Of a stretch of 64,000 nucleotides of DNA, positions 36,738 through 45,921 are shown one piece after another. The stretch is taken from the NCBI GenBank assembly GCA_947626315.1, contig CANQRQ010000004.1, positions 60,730 through 124,729 on the forward strand, given 5' to 3'. Source of the DNA: an uncultured Oscillospiraceae bacterium (GTDB taxonomy: Bacteria > Bacillota > Clostridia > Oscillospirales > Oscillospiraceae). Within the stretch, counting starts at the first letter, position 1, and the number at the start of each line of letters is the position of its first letter. The notes below the pieces were generated by a model. It did not search any database and was not told the DNA's origin. It saw only the letters and a program-made list of their open reading frames with translations. The position numbers and the translations under genes were made by a program.

Positions 36738-37886
36738 ATGGTAAAATCCCTGTCTGTGCTGGGCTGCACCGGCTCGATCGGCCGGCAGACCCTGGCGGTG
36801 GCGGAGCATCTGGGCATCCGGGTGGCCGCCCTGACCGCCAACCGGCAGATCGACCGGCTGGAGGAGCAGACGAGAAAGTTTAAGCCGTCCTTCGTGGCCG
36901 TCTACGACGAGGCGGCGGCCCGGGCCTTTAAGACCGCGGTGGCGGATCTGCCGGTCCGGGTTGGCTCCGGCCTGGAGGGCCTGATGGAGGCGGCGGCGCT
37001 GCCGGAGATCGACTGCGTGGTAACGGCGGTGTCCGGCTCGGTGGGGCTCAAGCCCACCCTGGCCGCCATCGACGAGAAAAAGCGCATCGCCCTGGCCAAC
37101 AAGGAGACCCTGGTCTGCGCCGGGGAGCTTGTGATGAAGCGGGCCGGGGAGCGGGGGGCGGAGATCGTCCCCGTGGATTCGGAGCACTCGGCCATTTTCC
37201 AGAGCCTGATGGGCCGGCAGCCGGGGGAGCTGCGAAAGATCCTGCTCACCGGCTCCGGCGGCCCCTTCCGGGGGAAAAAGCGGGCGGAGCTGGAGGCGGT
37301 CACGCCCCAGCAGGCGGTGAAGCACCCCAACTGGAACATGGGGGCCAAAATCTCCGTGGACAGCTCCACGCTGATGAACAAGGGCCTGGAATTCATCGAG
37401 GCCATGCACCTGTTCGCCGTGAAGCCGGAGGCGATCCAGGTGGTAATCCATCCCCAGAGCGTCATACACTCTATGGTGGAGTTGGTGGACGGGACGGTGA
37501 TCGCCCAGCTGGGCGTGCCAGACATGGGCCTGCCCATCCAGTTGGCCCTGACCTATCCGGAGCGGAGGCCCTCCCTGTTTGAGCGTCTGGACTTCTATAA
37601 GCTCGCGGCCCTCAGCTTTGAGGAGCCGGACCTGGAGAACTTCCCCTGCCTGGCCCTGGCCATGGACTGCGCCGGCCGGGGCGGCGCCGCCGCCTGCGTC
37701 ATGAGCGCCGCCAACGAGGAGGCGGTGCGCCTGTTCCTCCAGGGCCGCCTGGGCTACAACCGGATCTACGATCTGGCCGCCGGGGCGGTGGAGGCGCTCT
37801 GCGGCCTCCCGGGGACGGACATCGACGCCATCCTGGAGGCGGACCGGGCCGCCCGGCGCTATGTGCAGGAAAACGGGACAAAATAA
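36738..37886 (+). CDS. dxr: 1-deoxy-D-xylulose 5-phosphate reductoisomerase
   Basis: Second step of the MEP isoprenoid pathway, supplying the precursors for UppS. 382 aa. The NADPH-binding start LSVLGCTGSIGRQTL, ANKETLVCAGELVM, the metal/substrate loop PVDSEHSAIFQ and GSGGPFRG are present. The ribosome site AAAGAGGGAAGCATC precedes ATG 36738. Confidence 0.96.
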   Translation: MVKSLSVLGCTGSIGRQTLAVAEHLGIRVAALTANRQIDRLEEQTRKFKPSFVAVYDEAAARAFKTAVADLPVRVGSGLEGLMEAAALPEIDCVVTAVSGSVGLKPTLAAIDEKKRIALANKETLVCAGELVMKRAGERGAEIVPVDSEHSAIFQSLMGRQPGELRKILLTGSGGPFRGKKRAELEAVTPQQAVKHPNWNMGAKISVDSSTLMNKGLEFIEAMHLFAVKPEAIQVVIHPQSVIHSMVELVDGTVIAQLGVPDMGLPIQLALTYPERRPSLFERLDFYKLAALSFEEPDLENFPCLALAMDCAGRGGAAACVMSAANEEAVRLFLQGRLGYNRIYDLAAGAVEALCGLPGTDIDAILEADRAARRYVQENGTK

Positions 37887-37916
37887 AGCAGACTTATCGT
37901 TTGGAGAGCGGTTTCT

Positions 37917-38975
37917 ATGACAGTTTTGTATGTGATCCTGGCAATTCTCCTCTTCGGCGTGCTGATCGCCATCCATGAGCTGGGGCATTTCATGGCCGCC
38001 AAGGCCTGCGGCGTGAAGGTGGAGGAGTTCTCCATCGGCATGGGGCCGGTGCTGTGGAAAAAGCAGGGGGAGGAGACCCAGTACTCCCTGCGCCTGGTGC
38101 CCATCGGCGGCTTCTGCGCCATGGCGGGGGAGGATGAGCAGTCGGAGGACCCCCGGGCCTTTACCAACCAGGCGCCCTGGAAACGGGCGATCATTCTGGC
38201 CGCCGGGGCCTTTATGAATTTCCTGCTGGGCCTGCTGATCGTCCTGCTGCTCTATACCGGGGCGGCGGCCTTCCGGGCTCCGGTGCTGGACTCCTTTATG
38301 GAGGGCTGCCCCTATGAGTCCGCGGAGGGCCTGCAGGTGGGGGACCGGTTTTACAGCATCGACGGCCGCCGGGTCTATATGCAGTACAACGTGACGGACT
38401 TCCTGTCCAAGGGGGACGGGCGCTATGACCTGGTGATGATCCGGGACGGGAAGAAGGTGCGCCTGGACGGCTTTGAACTGGTCCGGCTGGACTACGAGGG
38501 CTATGACCAGAAAATGTTCGGCTTCGTGCTGGGCTTTGAGGAGGCGAGCTTCGCCAACACCCTGCGCTACACCTGGAACACGGCCATGGAGTACAGCCGC
38601 CTGGTCTGGATGGGTCTGGAACAGTTGGTTTCCGGACAGGTGGGGGTGCAGGAGCTGTCCGGCCCGGTGGGCATCGTGGACCTGATGGCCGAGACCGGGG
38701 AGCAGGCGGAGAGCACCGGCGACGCCCTGTACAGCATCTTCAATCTGGGCGCCTTCATCGCCATCAACCTGGCCATCATGAACCTGCTGCCCATCCCCGC
38801 CCTGGACGGCGGGCGGATCTTCCTGCTGCTGGTGACCTGGCTCATTGAATCCGTCACCCGGAAAAAGCTCAACCCCAAGTACGAGGGCTATATCCACGGG
38901 GCGGGCATGGTGCTGCTCCTGGGGCTCATGGCCTTTGTGATGTTCAACGATATTGTAAGGATTATAACAGGATGA
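37917..38975 (+). CDS. rseP: RIP zinc metalloprotease (site-2 type)
   Basis: Intramembrane protease that cleaves membrane anti-sigma factors or signal-peptide remnants. 352 aa. The zinc motif HELGH lies at residues 20-24 in the first membrane segment, a single PDZ-like region occupies about 120-200, and the second active-site motif NLLPIPALDGGRIF sits near residue 290. Four membrane segments. It overlaps ispG by 4 nt. The anti-sigma factor at 62.5 kb is a conceivable client, but nothing here shows it. Confidence 0.93.
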   Translation: MTVLYVILAILLFGVLIAIHELGHFMAAKACGVKVEEFSIGMGPVLWKKQGEETQYSLRLVPIGGFCAMAGEDEQSEDPRAFTNQAPWKRAIILAAGAFMNFLLGLLIVLLLYTGAAAFRAPVLDSFMEGCPYESAEGLQVGDRFYSIDGRRVYMQYNVTDFLSKGDGRYDLVMIRDGKKVRLDGFELVRLDYEGYDQKMFGFVLGFEEASFANTLRYTWNTAMEYSRLVWMGLEQLVSGQVGVQELSGPVGIVDLMAETGEQAESTGDALYSIFNLGAFIAINLAIMNLLPIPALDGGRIFLLLVTWLIESVTRKKLNPKYEGYIHGAGMVLLLGLMAFVMFNDIVRIITG

Positions 38976-40033
38976 CGAAAAGAGAGAACACAAGACAGAT
39001 TCAGGCCGCCGGGCTGAAGATCGGCGGCGGCGCGGCCGTGTCGGTCCAGTCCATGTGCAACACCAAGACCTGGGACGTAGAGGCCACGGTCGCTCAGATC
39101 AAGGCCCTCCGGGCCGCCGGCTGCGATCTGGTGCGGCTGGCGGTGCCGGACCTGCGCTCCGCCCAGGCCATCTCCGCCATCAAGGAGCAGGTGGACGTCC
39201 CCCTGGTGGCGGATATCCACTTTGACTACAGGCTGGCCCTGGAGTGCGCCGCCCGGGGGATCGACAAGATCCGCATCAACCCCGGCAACATCGGCGGGGA
39301 GGACCGGGTGGAGGCGGTAGCCAGGGCCTGCCGGGAGCGGGGCATCCCCATCCGGATCGGCGTCAACGCCGGCAGCCTGGAAAAGCGGCTGCTGGAAAAA
39401 TACGGCCACCCCTGCCCGGAGGCCATGGTGGACAGCGCCCGGGACCACGCGGCGCTGCTGGAGAAGTTCGGCTTTGAGGACATCTGCCTGTCCATGAAGG
39501 CCTCCTCCGTGCCCCTCACCATCGCGGCCTACCGGCTGGCGGCGGAGACCTTCCCCTATCCGCTGCACCTGGGCGTCACGGAGACGGGGACCGAGTGGTT
39601 CGGCACCATCCAGTCCGCCGTGGGCATCGGCACCCTCCTCAGCGAGGGCATCGGGGACACCGTCCGGGTCTCCCTGACGGCGGACCCGGTGAAGGAGGTC
39701 ACGGCGGGCATCGCCATTTTAAAGGCGGCGGGCCTGCGCCCCGGCGGGGTGCGCTTCGTGTCCTGCCCTACCTGCGGCCGGACGGAGATCGACTTGATCG
39801 GCCTGGCAAACCAGGTGGAGAGCCGGGTGAAGAACATAGACCGGGATATCACCGTAGCGGTGATGGGCTGCGCGGTGAACGGGCCGGGGGAGGCCCGGGA
39901 GGCGGATTACGGCGTAGCCGGCGGCAAGGGCAAGGGCCTGCTGTTCAAAAAGGGCCAGGTGCTGGGCACCTTCCCCTATGAGCGCCTTTGCGACGCGCTG
40001 CTGGAGCTGATTGAAAAGGACGGGGGCAAATGA
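38972..40033 (+). CDS. ispG: 4-hydroxy-3-methylbut-2-en-1-yl diphosphate synthase
   Basis: Fe-S enzyme of the MEP pathway. 353 aa. The N-terminal VQSMCNTKTWDVEATVAQI, the glycine-rich NPGNIGG, and the cluster cysteines in FVSCPTCGRTEID and VMGCAVNGPGEA are all present. It overlaps rseP upstream and polC downstream by 4 nt each, so the genes are tightly coupled. Confidence 0.96.
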   Translation: MTKRENTRQIQAAGLKIGGGAAVSVQSMCNTKTWDVEATVAQIKALRAAGCDLVRLAVPDLRSAQAISAIKEQVDVPLVADIHFDYRLALECAARGIDKIRINPGNIGGEDRVEAVARACRERGIPIRIGVNAGSLEKRLLEKYGHPCPEAMVDSARDHAALLEKFGFEDICLSMKASSVPLTIAAYRLAAETFPYPLHLGVTETGTEWFGTIQSAVGIGTLLSEGIGDTVRVSLTADPVKEVTAGIAILKAAGLRPGGVRFVSCPTCGRTEIDLIGLANQVESRVKNIDRDITVAVMGCAVNGPGEAREADYGVAGGKGKGLLFKKGQVLGTFPYERLCDALLELIEKDGGK

Positions 40034-43000
40034 GCCATACGCCGTTTTTGACCATCTTTCCCGGCTGTGAGGATCAGGCGGGCTTTGCCGGAGGGCTGGA
40101 GAAGGCCTATGTGACCGCGGTGGAGATCGACCAGGGGGAGCGGAGCATGTCCGTCAGCGCCTGGTTTCCCGCCATGCCCTCTCCTACGGAGCTGGCCTCC
40201 CTCAGCGAGCGGCTGAAGGCGGACTACGCCCTGAACGGGGTGGGCCTGATCCCGGACTACCCCAAGCCCAAGGCGGCCACGGCTCCCGCCGCTCCTGCGC
40301 CCCGGTCCGGAGACCGGCCCAGCCCTCCCAGCGGGGACGTACTCTTCGGCAAGGCCATCAAGCAGCGGCCTGTCCCCATGAGCAGCCTGAGCCTGGAGTC
40401 CGGCCGGGTGACCGTGGAGGGGGACGTGGTGGCCGTCACCAGCCGCAGCCTCCAGAAGCGGGGCGGGGCGGTGCTCTGCTTTGACATCACCGACCGGACC
40501 AACTCCGTCCGGGTGTCCCGCTTCCTCCGGGCGGACGACGACAAGTCCATCCTGGACAAGGTCTCCGTGGGGGACCATGTGGCCGTCCAGGGGGAGATCA
40601 TCTACAGCAAGTATGACGACGACATGGTGCTGGACCCGAAAAGCATCGTCAAGAGCAAGCGCTATATCCGGCCGGACAACGCCCCGGAGAAACGGGTGGA
40701 GCTGCACATGCACACCCGCTTTTCCGCCCTGGACGCCCTGACGGACCCGGAGGCGGCGGTGAAGCGGGCGGCGTACTGGGGCATGCCCGCTCTGGCCGTC
40801 ACGGACCATGGGGTGGCCCAGGCCTTTCCCGACATGTGGAAAGCCGGGAAAAAGCACGGCGTCAAGATCCTCTACGGCCTGGAGTGCTATTATAAAAACG
40901 ACATGGACGGCAACAGCGCCGTCATGGGCAAGAGCAAGCTGCCCATGGACACGGAGTTCGTGGCCTTTGACATCGAGACCACGGGCCTCAACGCCAACAT
41001 GGACCGGATGACGGAGATCGGCGCGGTGATCTTCTCCGGCGGGGAGATCAGGCAGACCTTCAACACCTTTGTCAACCCCGGCCGGCACATTCCGCCGGAT
41101 ATTACCAAGCTCACCGGCATCCGGGACAGCGACGTGGCCGGCGCGCCGGGAGAGGGGGAGGCCCTGCGCCTCTTTACGGACTTCGCCGGGGACCGGCCCC
41201 TCATCGCCCACAACGCCCATTTTGACGTGGGCTTCATGACTGCCGCCGCCCAGCGGACGGGGCAGAAGTTCAGCCCTGTCTTTCTGGACACCCTGGCCCT
41301 GGCCCAGGCCCTGCTGCCGGAGCTGAAGCGCTTCAAGCTGGACATCGTCTCCAACCACCTGGGCCTGCCCCAGTTCAACCACCACCGGGCCTCGGACGAC
41401 GCGCTGGTGGTGGCCCGGATCATGGACAAGTTTCTGCCCATGCTCCAGAGCCGGGGGGCCAAAACCGTGGACGATATCGAGACGGTGTACCACTCCATCC
41501 GCCGCACGGACGTGGCCAAGACCTACCATATGATCCTGCTGGTGAAGAATCGGAAGGGGCTGAAGAATCTCTATGAGATGATCTCCCAGTCCTATCTGAA
41601 GTATTTCTACCGCAGCCCCATTGTGCCGAAAAGCCTGCTGGTGCAGCACCGGGAGGGCATCCTGGTGGGCTCCGCCTGCGGCATGGGCGAGCTCTACGGG
41701 GCGGTGATGAAGGGCGCGGCGGACGAGGAGCTGAAGCGGATCGCCTCTTTCTACGACTATCTGGAGATCCAGCCCATCTGCAACAACGGCTTTCTGGTGG
41801 AAAACGGCACGGTGAAGGACGTGACCGTCCTCCAGGACTATAACCGGACCATCCTGCGCATCGGTAAAGAGCTGGGCAAGCCCGTGGTGGCCGCCAGCGA
41901 CGTGCACTTCCTCGACCCGGAGGACGAGCAGTACCGGAAGATCCTCAACGCGGCCCGGAAATTCTCCGACGCGGACCGGGACTGCCCCATCTACTTCCGC
42001 AACACCGAGGAGATGCTGGCGGAGTTTGCCTACCTGGGGGAGGAGACGGCCAAGGAGGTGGTCATCACCAACACCCGGGCCATCGCGGACCAGATCGAGG
42101 AGATCGAGCTGCTGCCCAAGGGGCTCTTCCCGCCCCGGATCGAGAACTCGGCCCGGGATCTGAAGGACCTGGTCTATGGCAAGATGCACCGGATCTACGG
42201 GGAAAACCCGCCGGAGATCGTCAAGAGCCGGGTGGACGTGGAGCTGGACACCATCCTCAGCCACAATTACGACGTGATCTACATGAGCGCCCAGAAGCTG
42301 GTGCAGAACTCCCTGGAAAACGGCTACCTGGTGGGCAGCCGGGGCAGCGTGGGCTCCTCCATCGTGGCCTTTATGGCGGGGATCACGGAGGTCAACTCCC
42401 TGCCGCCCCACTATGTCTGCCCCAAGTGCTGCTATTCGGAGTTCGTCACCGACGGCAGCTACGGCTGCGGGGCGGACATGCCGGAGAAAGCCTGTCCCCA
42501 CTGCGGCGCGCCCATGAACCGGGACGGCTTTGACATCCCCTTTGAGACCTTCCTGGGCTTCCCCGGCAACGCCAAGACCCCGGATATCGACCTGAACTTC
42601 TCCGGGGAGTACCAGGCCAAAGCCCACAAATATACCGAGACTCTCTTCGGCCCGGATCATGTGTTCCGGGCGGGCACCATCGGCACGCTGGCGGAAAAGA
42701 CCGCTTACGGCTATGTGAAGAAGTACCTGGAGGAGCGGGGCGTCACCGCCTCCAAGGCGGAGGAAAACCGCCTGGCCCAGGGCCTGGTGGGCATCAAGCG
42801 TACCACCGGCCAGCACCCCGGCGGCCTGGTGGTCATCCCCCAGGATATGGACGTGACGGACTTCTGCCCCGTCCAGCACCCGGCGGACGACCCGGACAGC
42901 GACATTATCACCACCCATTTTGAATACCACTGCATGGAGGACAACCTCCTGAAGCTGGACGAGCTGGGCCACGATGACCCCACCATGATCCGCATGCTGG

Positions 43001-44037
43001 AGGACATGACCGGCGAGGACGCCAAGACCATCTCCTTGTCCGACCCGGAGACCATGCGCATCTTCACTACCCCCGCCGCCCTGGGCCTGCCGGAGGACGA
43101 CCCCATTATCGGCAAGACCGGCACAATCGGCGTGCCCGAGTTCGGCACGGGCTTCACCCGGCAGATGCTGGTGGACACCCAGCCCCGGCAGTTTGACACC
43201 TTGGTGCGCCTCTCCGGCTTTTCCCACGGCACCGACGTGTGGGCCGGGAACATCCACGACCTGATCGTGAACGGCGTCGCCACCGTCAACGAGACCGTGG
43301 GCTGCCGGGACGACATTATGCTCTACCTGATCTCCAAGGGCATGGAGCCCGCCCTGGCCTTCAAAACCATGGAGGCCGTGCGCAAGGGCAAGGTGAAGAA
43401 GAGCGGGGAGTTCCCGGGAGACGCGGAGCAGCAGATGCGCGCTCTGGGCGTACCGGACTGGTACATAGAGTCCTGCCGGAAGATCGCCTATCTGTTCCCC
43501 AAAGCCCACGCGGTGGCTTATGTGATGATGGCTTTCCGCATCGCCTGGTTCAAGGTCCACCGGCCCCTGGCCTTCTACAGCGCCTACTTCTACCGGCGCA
43601 GCCAGAAGGGCGGCTTCGACGCGGCCATGATGACCGGCGGGACCGAGTCCGTCCGCCGGAAGATCAACGAGCTGAGCCGGAAGCCGGACAAGACTGCCAA
43701 CGAGGAGGACCTGCTGGTGAGCCTGGAGGCGGTATACGAGTTCAACCTGCGGGGCTTTGAGTTCGCGCCCATGGACTTGTACGAGTCGGACGTGACCAAG
43801 TTCAAGCCGGTGGGGGAGCGGCAGCTCCGGCCGCCCTTCGTGTCTGTCTCCGGTCTGGGGGAGGCCGCCGCGCTGGACCTGGACCGGGCCCGGAGATCCG
43901 GGCAGAAGTTCGTCTCCATCGAGGAGCTGAGCCAGGCCTGCCCCAAGGTGAGCCAGGCCAACCTGGACCAGCTCCGGGCCCTGGGCGCCCTGGGCGACCT
44001 GCCGGAGACCAGCCAGATCACCCTCTTTGATTTTTAA
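40030..44037 (+). CDS. polC: DNA polymerase III alpha subunit, PolC type
   Basis: Replicative polymerase with its own proofreading domain, characteristic of Firmicutes. 1335 aa, somewhat shorter than the about 1440 aa of Bacillus PolC because the N-terminal region is reduced and Pro/Ala-rich (about 80-100). An OB-fold region (about 120-215) is followed by a PHP domain beginning ELHMHTRFSALD (His226), interrupted by the DnaQ-like exonuclease with FVAFDIETTGL (Asp314, Glu316). Then come the zinc-binding CPKCCYSEF segment, the catalytic TPDIDLNFSGEY block and the finger/thumb regions. The start overlaps the ispG stop. Repeat copy D follows. Confidence 0.96.
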   Translation: MSHTPFLTIFPGCEDQAGFAGGLEKAYVTAVEIDQGERSMSVSAWFPAMPSPTELASLSERLKADYALNGVGLIPDYPKPKAATAPAAPAPRSGDRPSPPSGDVLFGKAIKQRPVPMSSLSLESGRVTVEGDVVAVTSRSLQKRGGAVLCFDITDRTNSVRVSRFLRADDDKSILDKVSVGDHVAVQGEIIYSKYDDDMVLDPKSIVKSKRYIRPDNAPEKRVELHMHTRFSALDALTDPEAAVKRAAYWGMPALAVTDHGVAQAFPDMWKAGKKHGVKILYGLECYYKNDMDGNSAVMGKSKLPMDTEFVAFDIETTGLNANMDRMTEIGAVIFSGGEIRQTFNTFVNPGRHIPPDITKLTGIRDSDVAGAPGEGEALRLFTDFAGDRPLIAHNAHFDVGFMTAAAQRTGQKFSPVFLDTLALAQALLPELKRFKLDIVSNHLGLPQFNHHRASDDALVVARIMDKFLPMLQSRGAKTVDDIETVYHSIRRTDVAKTYHMILLVKNRKGLKNLYEMISQSYLKYFYRSPIVPKSLLVQHREGILVGSACGMGELYGAVMKGAADEELKRIASFYDYLEIQPICNNGFLVENGTVKDVTVLQDYNRTILRIGKELGKPVVAASDVHFLDPEDEQYRKILNAARKFSDADRDCPIYFRNTEEMLAEFAYLGEETAKEVVITNTRAIADQIEEIELLPKGLFPPRIENSARDLKDLVYGKMHRIYGENPPEIVKSRVDVELDTILSHNYDVIYMSAQKLVQNSLENGYLVGSRGSVGSSIVAFMAGITEVNSLPPHYVCPKCCYSEFVTDGSYGCGADMPEKACPHCGAPMNRDGFDIPFETFLGFPGNAKTPDIDLNFSGEYQAKAHKYTETLFGPDHVFRAGTIGTLAEKTAYGYVKKYLEERGVTASKAEENRLAQGLVGIKRTTGQHPGGLVVIPQDMDVTDFCPVQHPADDPDSDIITTHFEYHCMEDNLLKLDELGHDDPTMIRMLEDMTGEDAKTISLSDPETMRIFTTPAALGLPEDDPIIGKTGTIGVPEFGTGFTRQMLVDTQPRQFDTLVRLSGFSHGTDVWAGNIHDLIVNGVATVNETVGCRDDIMLYLISKGMEPALAFKTMEAVRKGKVKKSGEFPGDAEQQMRALGVPDWYIESCRKIAYLFPKAHAVAYVMMAFRIAWFKVHRPLAFYSAYFYRRSQKGGFDAAMMTGGTESVRRKINELSRKPDKTANEEDLLVSLEAVYEFNLRGFEFAPMDLYESDVTKFKPVGERQLRPPFVSVSGLGEAAALDLDRARRSGQKFVSIEELSQACPKVSQANLDQLRALGALGDLPETSQITLFDF

Positions 44038-44054
44038 AAAAGGCACAAAAAAGT

Positions 44055-44083
44055 ACCGGCTGGGAACAGAGTTCCCGGCCGGT
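44055..44083. terminator. Left hairpin flanking repeat copy D
   Basis: A 13-bp stem with one wobble (44055-44067 with 44071-44083), A-rich upstream, so it reads as hairpin plus T-tract on the minus strand. The same hairpin, one base different, recurs at 44243-44270. Confidence 0.75.
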
Positions 44084-44084
44084 C

Positions 44085-44242
44085 AGACTGTAGACAAACC
44101 CATCGGCAGTGCATAGAACTGCAGGGGGAGAGGGCGGAGAGGGGGCGGGAACCCCCTTTCAGCGTTCAATCTGCTCTTATCCAAGAGCATTTTTGCATGC
44201 TCTTGAATAAGTTCAAGGTGAAGACACTTTGTCTTCACCTTA
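44085..44242 (+). repeat. Dispersed structured element, copy D
   Basis: Starts AGACTGTAGACAAAC. G-run at 44124-44149, hairpin GGGGGC...CCCCC region with GGGA loop shifted by one substitution, TTTCAGCGTTCAATC, then two hairpins nearly identical to copy A. It lies between convergent polC and proS, and is flanked on both sides by copies of one terminator hairpin. Confidence 0.9.
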
Positions 44243-44270
44243 ACCGGCCGGGAACAGAGTTCCCGGCCGG
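44243..44270. terminator. Right hairpin flanking repeat copy D
   Basis: ACCGGCCGGGAAC pairs with GTTCCCGGCCGG around an AGA loop, followed by a T-rich stretch on the plus strand. Near-duplicate of 44055-44083. Confidence 0.7.
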
Positions 44271-44293
44271 CGGCGCATTTTATATTTGGTATT

Positions 44294-45730
44294 TTAGTAA
44301 GCCACGCCCCAGTAGATCATGTGTTTGGCGGGACGGCCGCAGCAGACGCAGCGCTCGCCCACGCGCTCCTGCACCAGAGGCATGCAGCGGGAGGACACGC
44401 CGGCCTTCTCCTTCATCTCCTCCTCGCACTTCACGTCCCCGCACCACATGGTCTTGGCGAAGCCGCCCTCGGTCTCCATAAAGGTCTTGACCTCTTCCAC
44501 GGTTTGGCAGACCTTAGTGTGCTCCTCCAGGTTCTTCTTGGCCCGGGCGAAGAGCCCCTCGTGGACGCTGTCCAGCAGCTCCCGGACCGCCTCCTCCAGC
44601 CCGGCCAGGGGCACGAAGACCTTCTCCCCGCTGTCCCGCCTGCAGATGCAGCACAGGTCCTTCTCCATGTCCTTGGGGCCGATCTCGATGCGCAGAGGCA
44701 CGCCCTTCATCTCGTACTCCGCGGCCTTCCAGCCCATGGACTGGTCAGAATCGTCGATCCCGGCCCGGATGCCGGCGGCCTTCAGCCGCTCCAGCAGGGC
44801 CTTGGCCGCCTCCAGCACGCCGGGTTTGTGCATGGCCACAGGGATGACCATGGCCTGGATGGGGGCTACCCGGGGCGGGAGGACCAGGCCCCGGTTGTCC
44901 CCGTGGGTCATGATGACGCCGCCGATGGTCCGGGTGGTGAAGCCCCAGGAGGTCTCAAAGGGGGTGCGCTGTTGGTTCTCCTTATCGGTAAAGGTAATGT
45001 CAAAGGCCTTGGCAAAGCCGTCCCCAAAATAGTGGCTGGTGCCGTTCTGGAGGGCCTTCCGGTCGTGCATCATGCACTCGATGGTGTAGGTCCGCTCCGC
45101 GCCGGCGAACTTCTCCTTATCGGTCTTCAGGCCCTTGACCACCGGCATGGCCAGCACGTTCTCGCAGATATCCGCGTAGATGTTCAGCATCCGCTCGGTC
45201 TCCTGGATGGCCTCCTCCGCGGTGGCGTGGAGGGTGTGCCCCTCCTGCCACAGAAACTCCCGGTGCCGCAGGAAGGGCCGGGTGGTCTTTTCCCAGCGGA
45301 GCACGGAGCACCACTGGTTATACAGCAGGGGCAGATCCCGCCAGGAGTGGACGATATGGCTCCAGTGCTCGCAAAACAGGGTCTCGGAGGTGGGGCGGAC
45401 GCAGAGCCGCTCCGGCAGCTCCTCGCTGCCGCCGTGAGTGACCCAGGCGCACTCGGGGGCGAAGCCCTCCACATGGTCCTTCTCCTTCTGCAGCAGGCTC
45501 TCGGGAATCAGCAGCGGCATGGCCACGTTCACATGGCCGGTGGCCTTGAAGCGCTTGTCCATCTCCGCCTGGATGTTTTCCCAGATGGCGTAGCCATAGG
45601 GGCGCAGGATGAACATGCCCTTCACGCTGGTATAGCCGATCAGGTCCGCCTTGGTGCACACATCGGTGTACCACTGGGCAAAGTCCTGCTCCATATCGGT
45701 GATCTGTTCCACCTTTTTTTCTTTCGCCAT
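44294..45730 (-). CDS. proS: Proline--tRNA ligase, short (archaeal/eukaryotic-like) type
   Basis: Charges tRNA-Pro. 478 aa, the length of the type without the bacterial editing insertion. Class II motif regions [46 protein letters not shown] and [27 protein letters not shown] are clear. The C-terminus has the zinc-type cysteines (CRRD, CGDVKC, CVCCGR) and ends in WGVAY, usual for this type. ATG 45730 is chosen after GAGAGGATC. The frame is open far upstream across the promoter. No T-box is visible in its leader. Confidence 0.95.
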   Translation of the reverse strand: MAKEKKVEQITDMEQDFAQWYTDVCTKADLIGYTSVKGMFILRPYGYAIWENIQAEMDKRFKATGHVNVAMPLLIPESLLQKEKDHVEGFAPECAWVTHGGSEELPERLCVRPTSETLFCEHWSHIVHSWRDLPLLYNQWCSVLRWEKTTRPFLRHREFLWQEGHTLHATAEEAIQETERMLNIYADICENVLAMPVVKGLKTDKEKFAGAERTYTIECMMHDRKALQNGTSHYFGDGFAKAFDITFTDKENQQRTPFETSWGFTTRTIGGVIMTHGDNRGLVLPPRVAPIQAMVIPVAMHKPGVLEAAKALLERLKAAGIRAGIDDSDQSMGWKAAEYEMKGVPLRIEIGPKDMEKDLCCICRRDSGEKVFVPLAGLEEAVRELLDSVHEGLFARAKKNLEEHTKVCQTVEEVKTFMETEGGFAKTMWCGDVKCEEEMKEKAGVSSRCMPLVQERVGERCVCCGRPAKHMIYWGVAY

Positions 45731-45800
45731 TGAAATGATCCTCTCTTTCCGCCAGGGCCCTTGCCCCGCCGTTAATCGCGGCCCAGGGCCGCGCCCTAAT

Positions 45801-45829
45801 ATTCTAGCTTCCCCACTTTTCCTTGTCAA
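45801..45829 (-). promoter_or_regulatory. Promoter of proS
   Basis: On the minus strand TTGACA (45824-45829), a 17-bp spacer and TAGAAT (45801-45806). Confidence 0.7.
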
Positions 45830-45861
45830 GGGCTCAAATGCCCTTCTGTCAACAATTTTTC

Positions 45862-45890
45862 TTGACCTTAAGCCCCACAACGGCTATAAT
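45862..45890 (+). promoter_or_regulatory. Promoter of the 45922 gene
   Basis: TTGACC at 45862-45867, a 17-bp spacer and TATAAT at 45885-45890. It places the transcript start near 45897, so any start codon upstream of that is excluded. Confidence 0.75.
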
Positions 45891-45921
45891 AGCACATGAT
45901 CCCATTTCGGAGGTGACCGAT

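Noticed and set aside
39976..44046. A 1356-codon open frame on the minus strand opposite polC
   Set aside because: Same antisense artefact. The plus strand encodes an intact PolC with all catalytic motifs.
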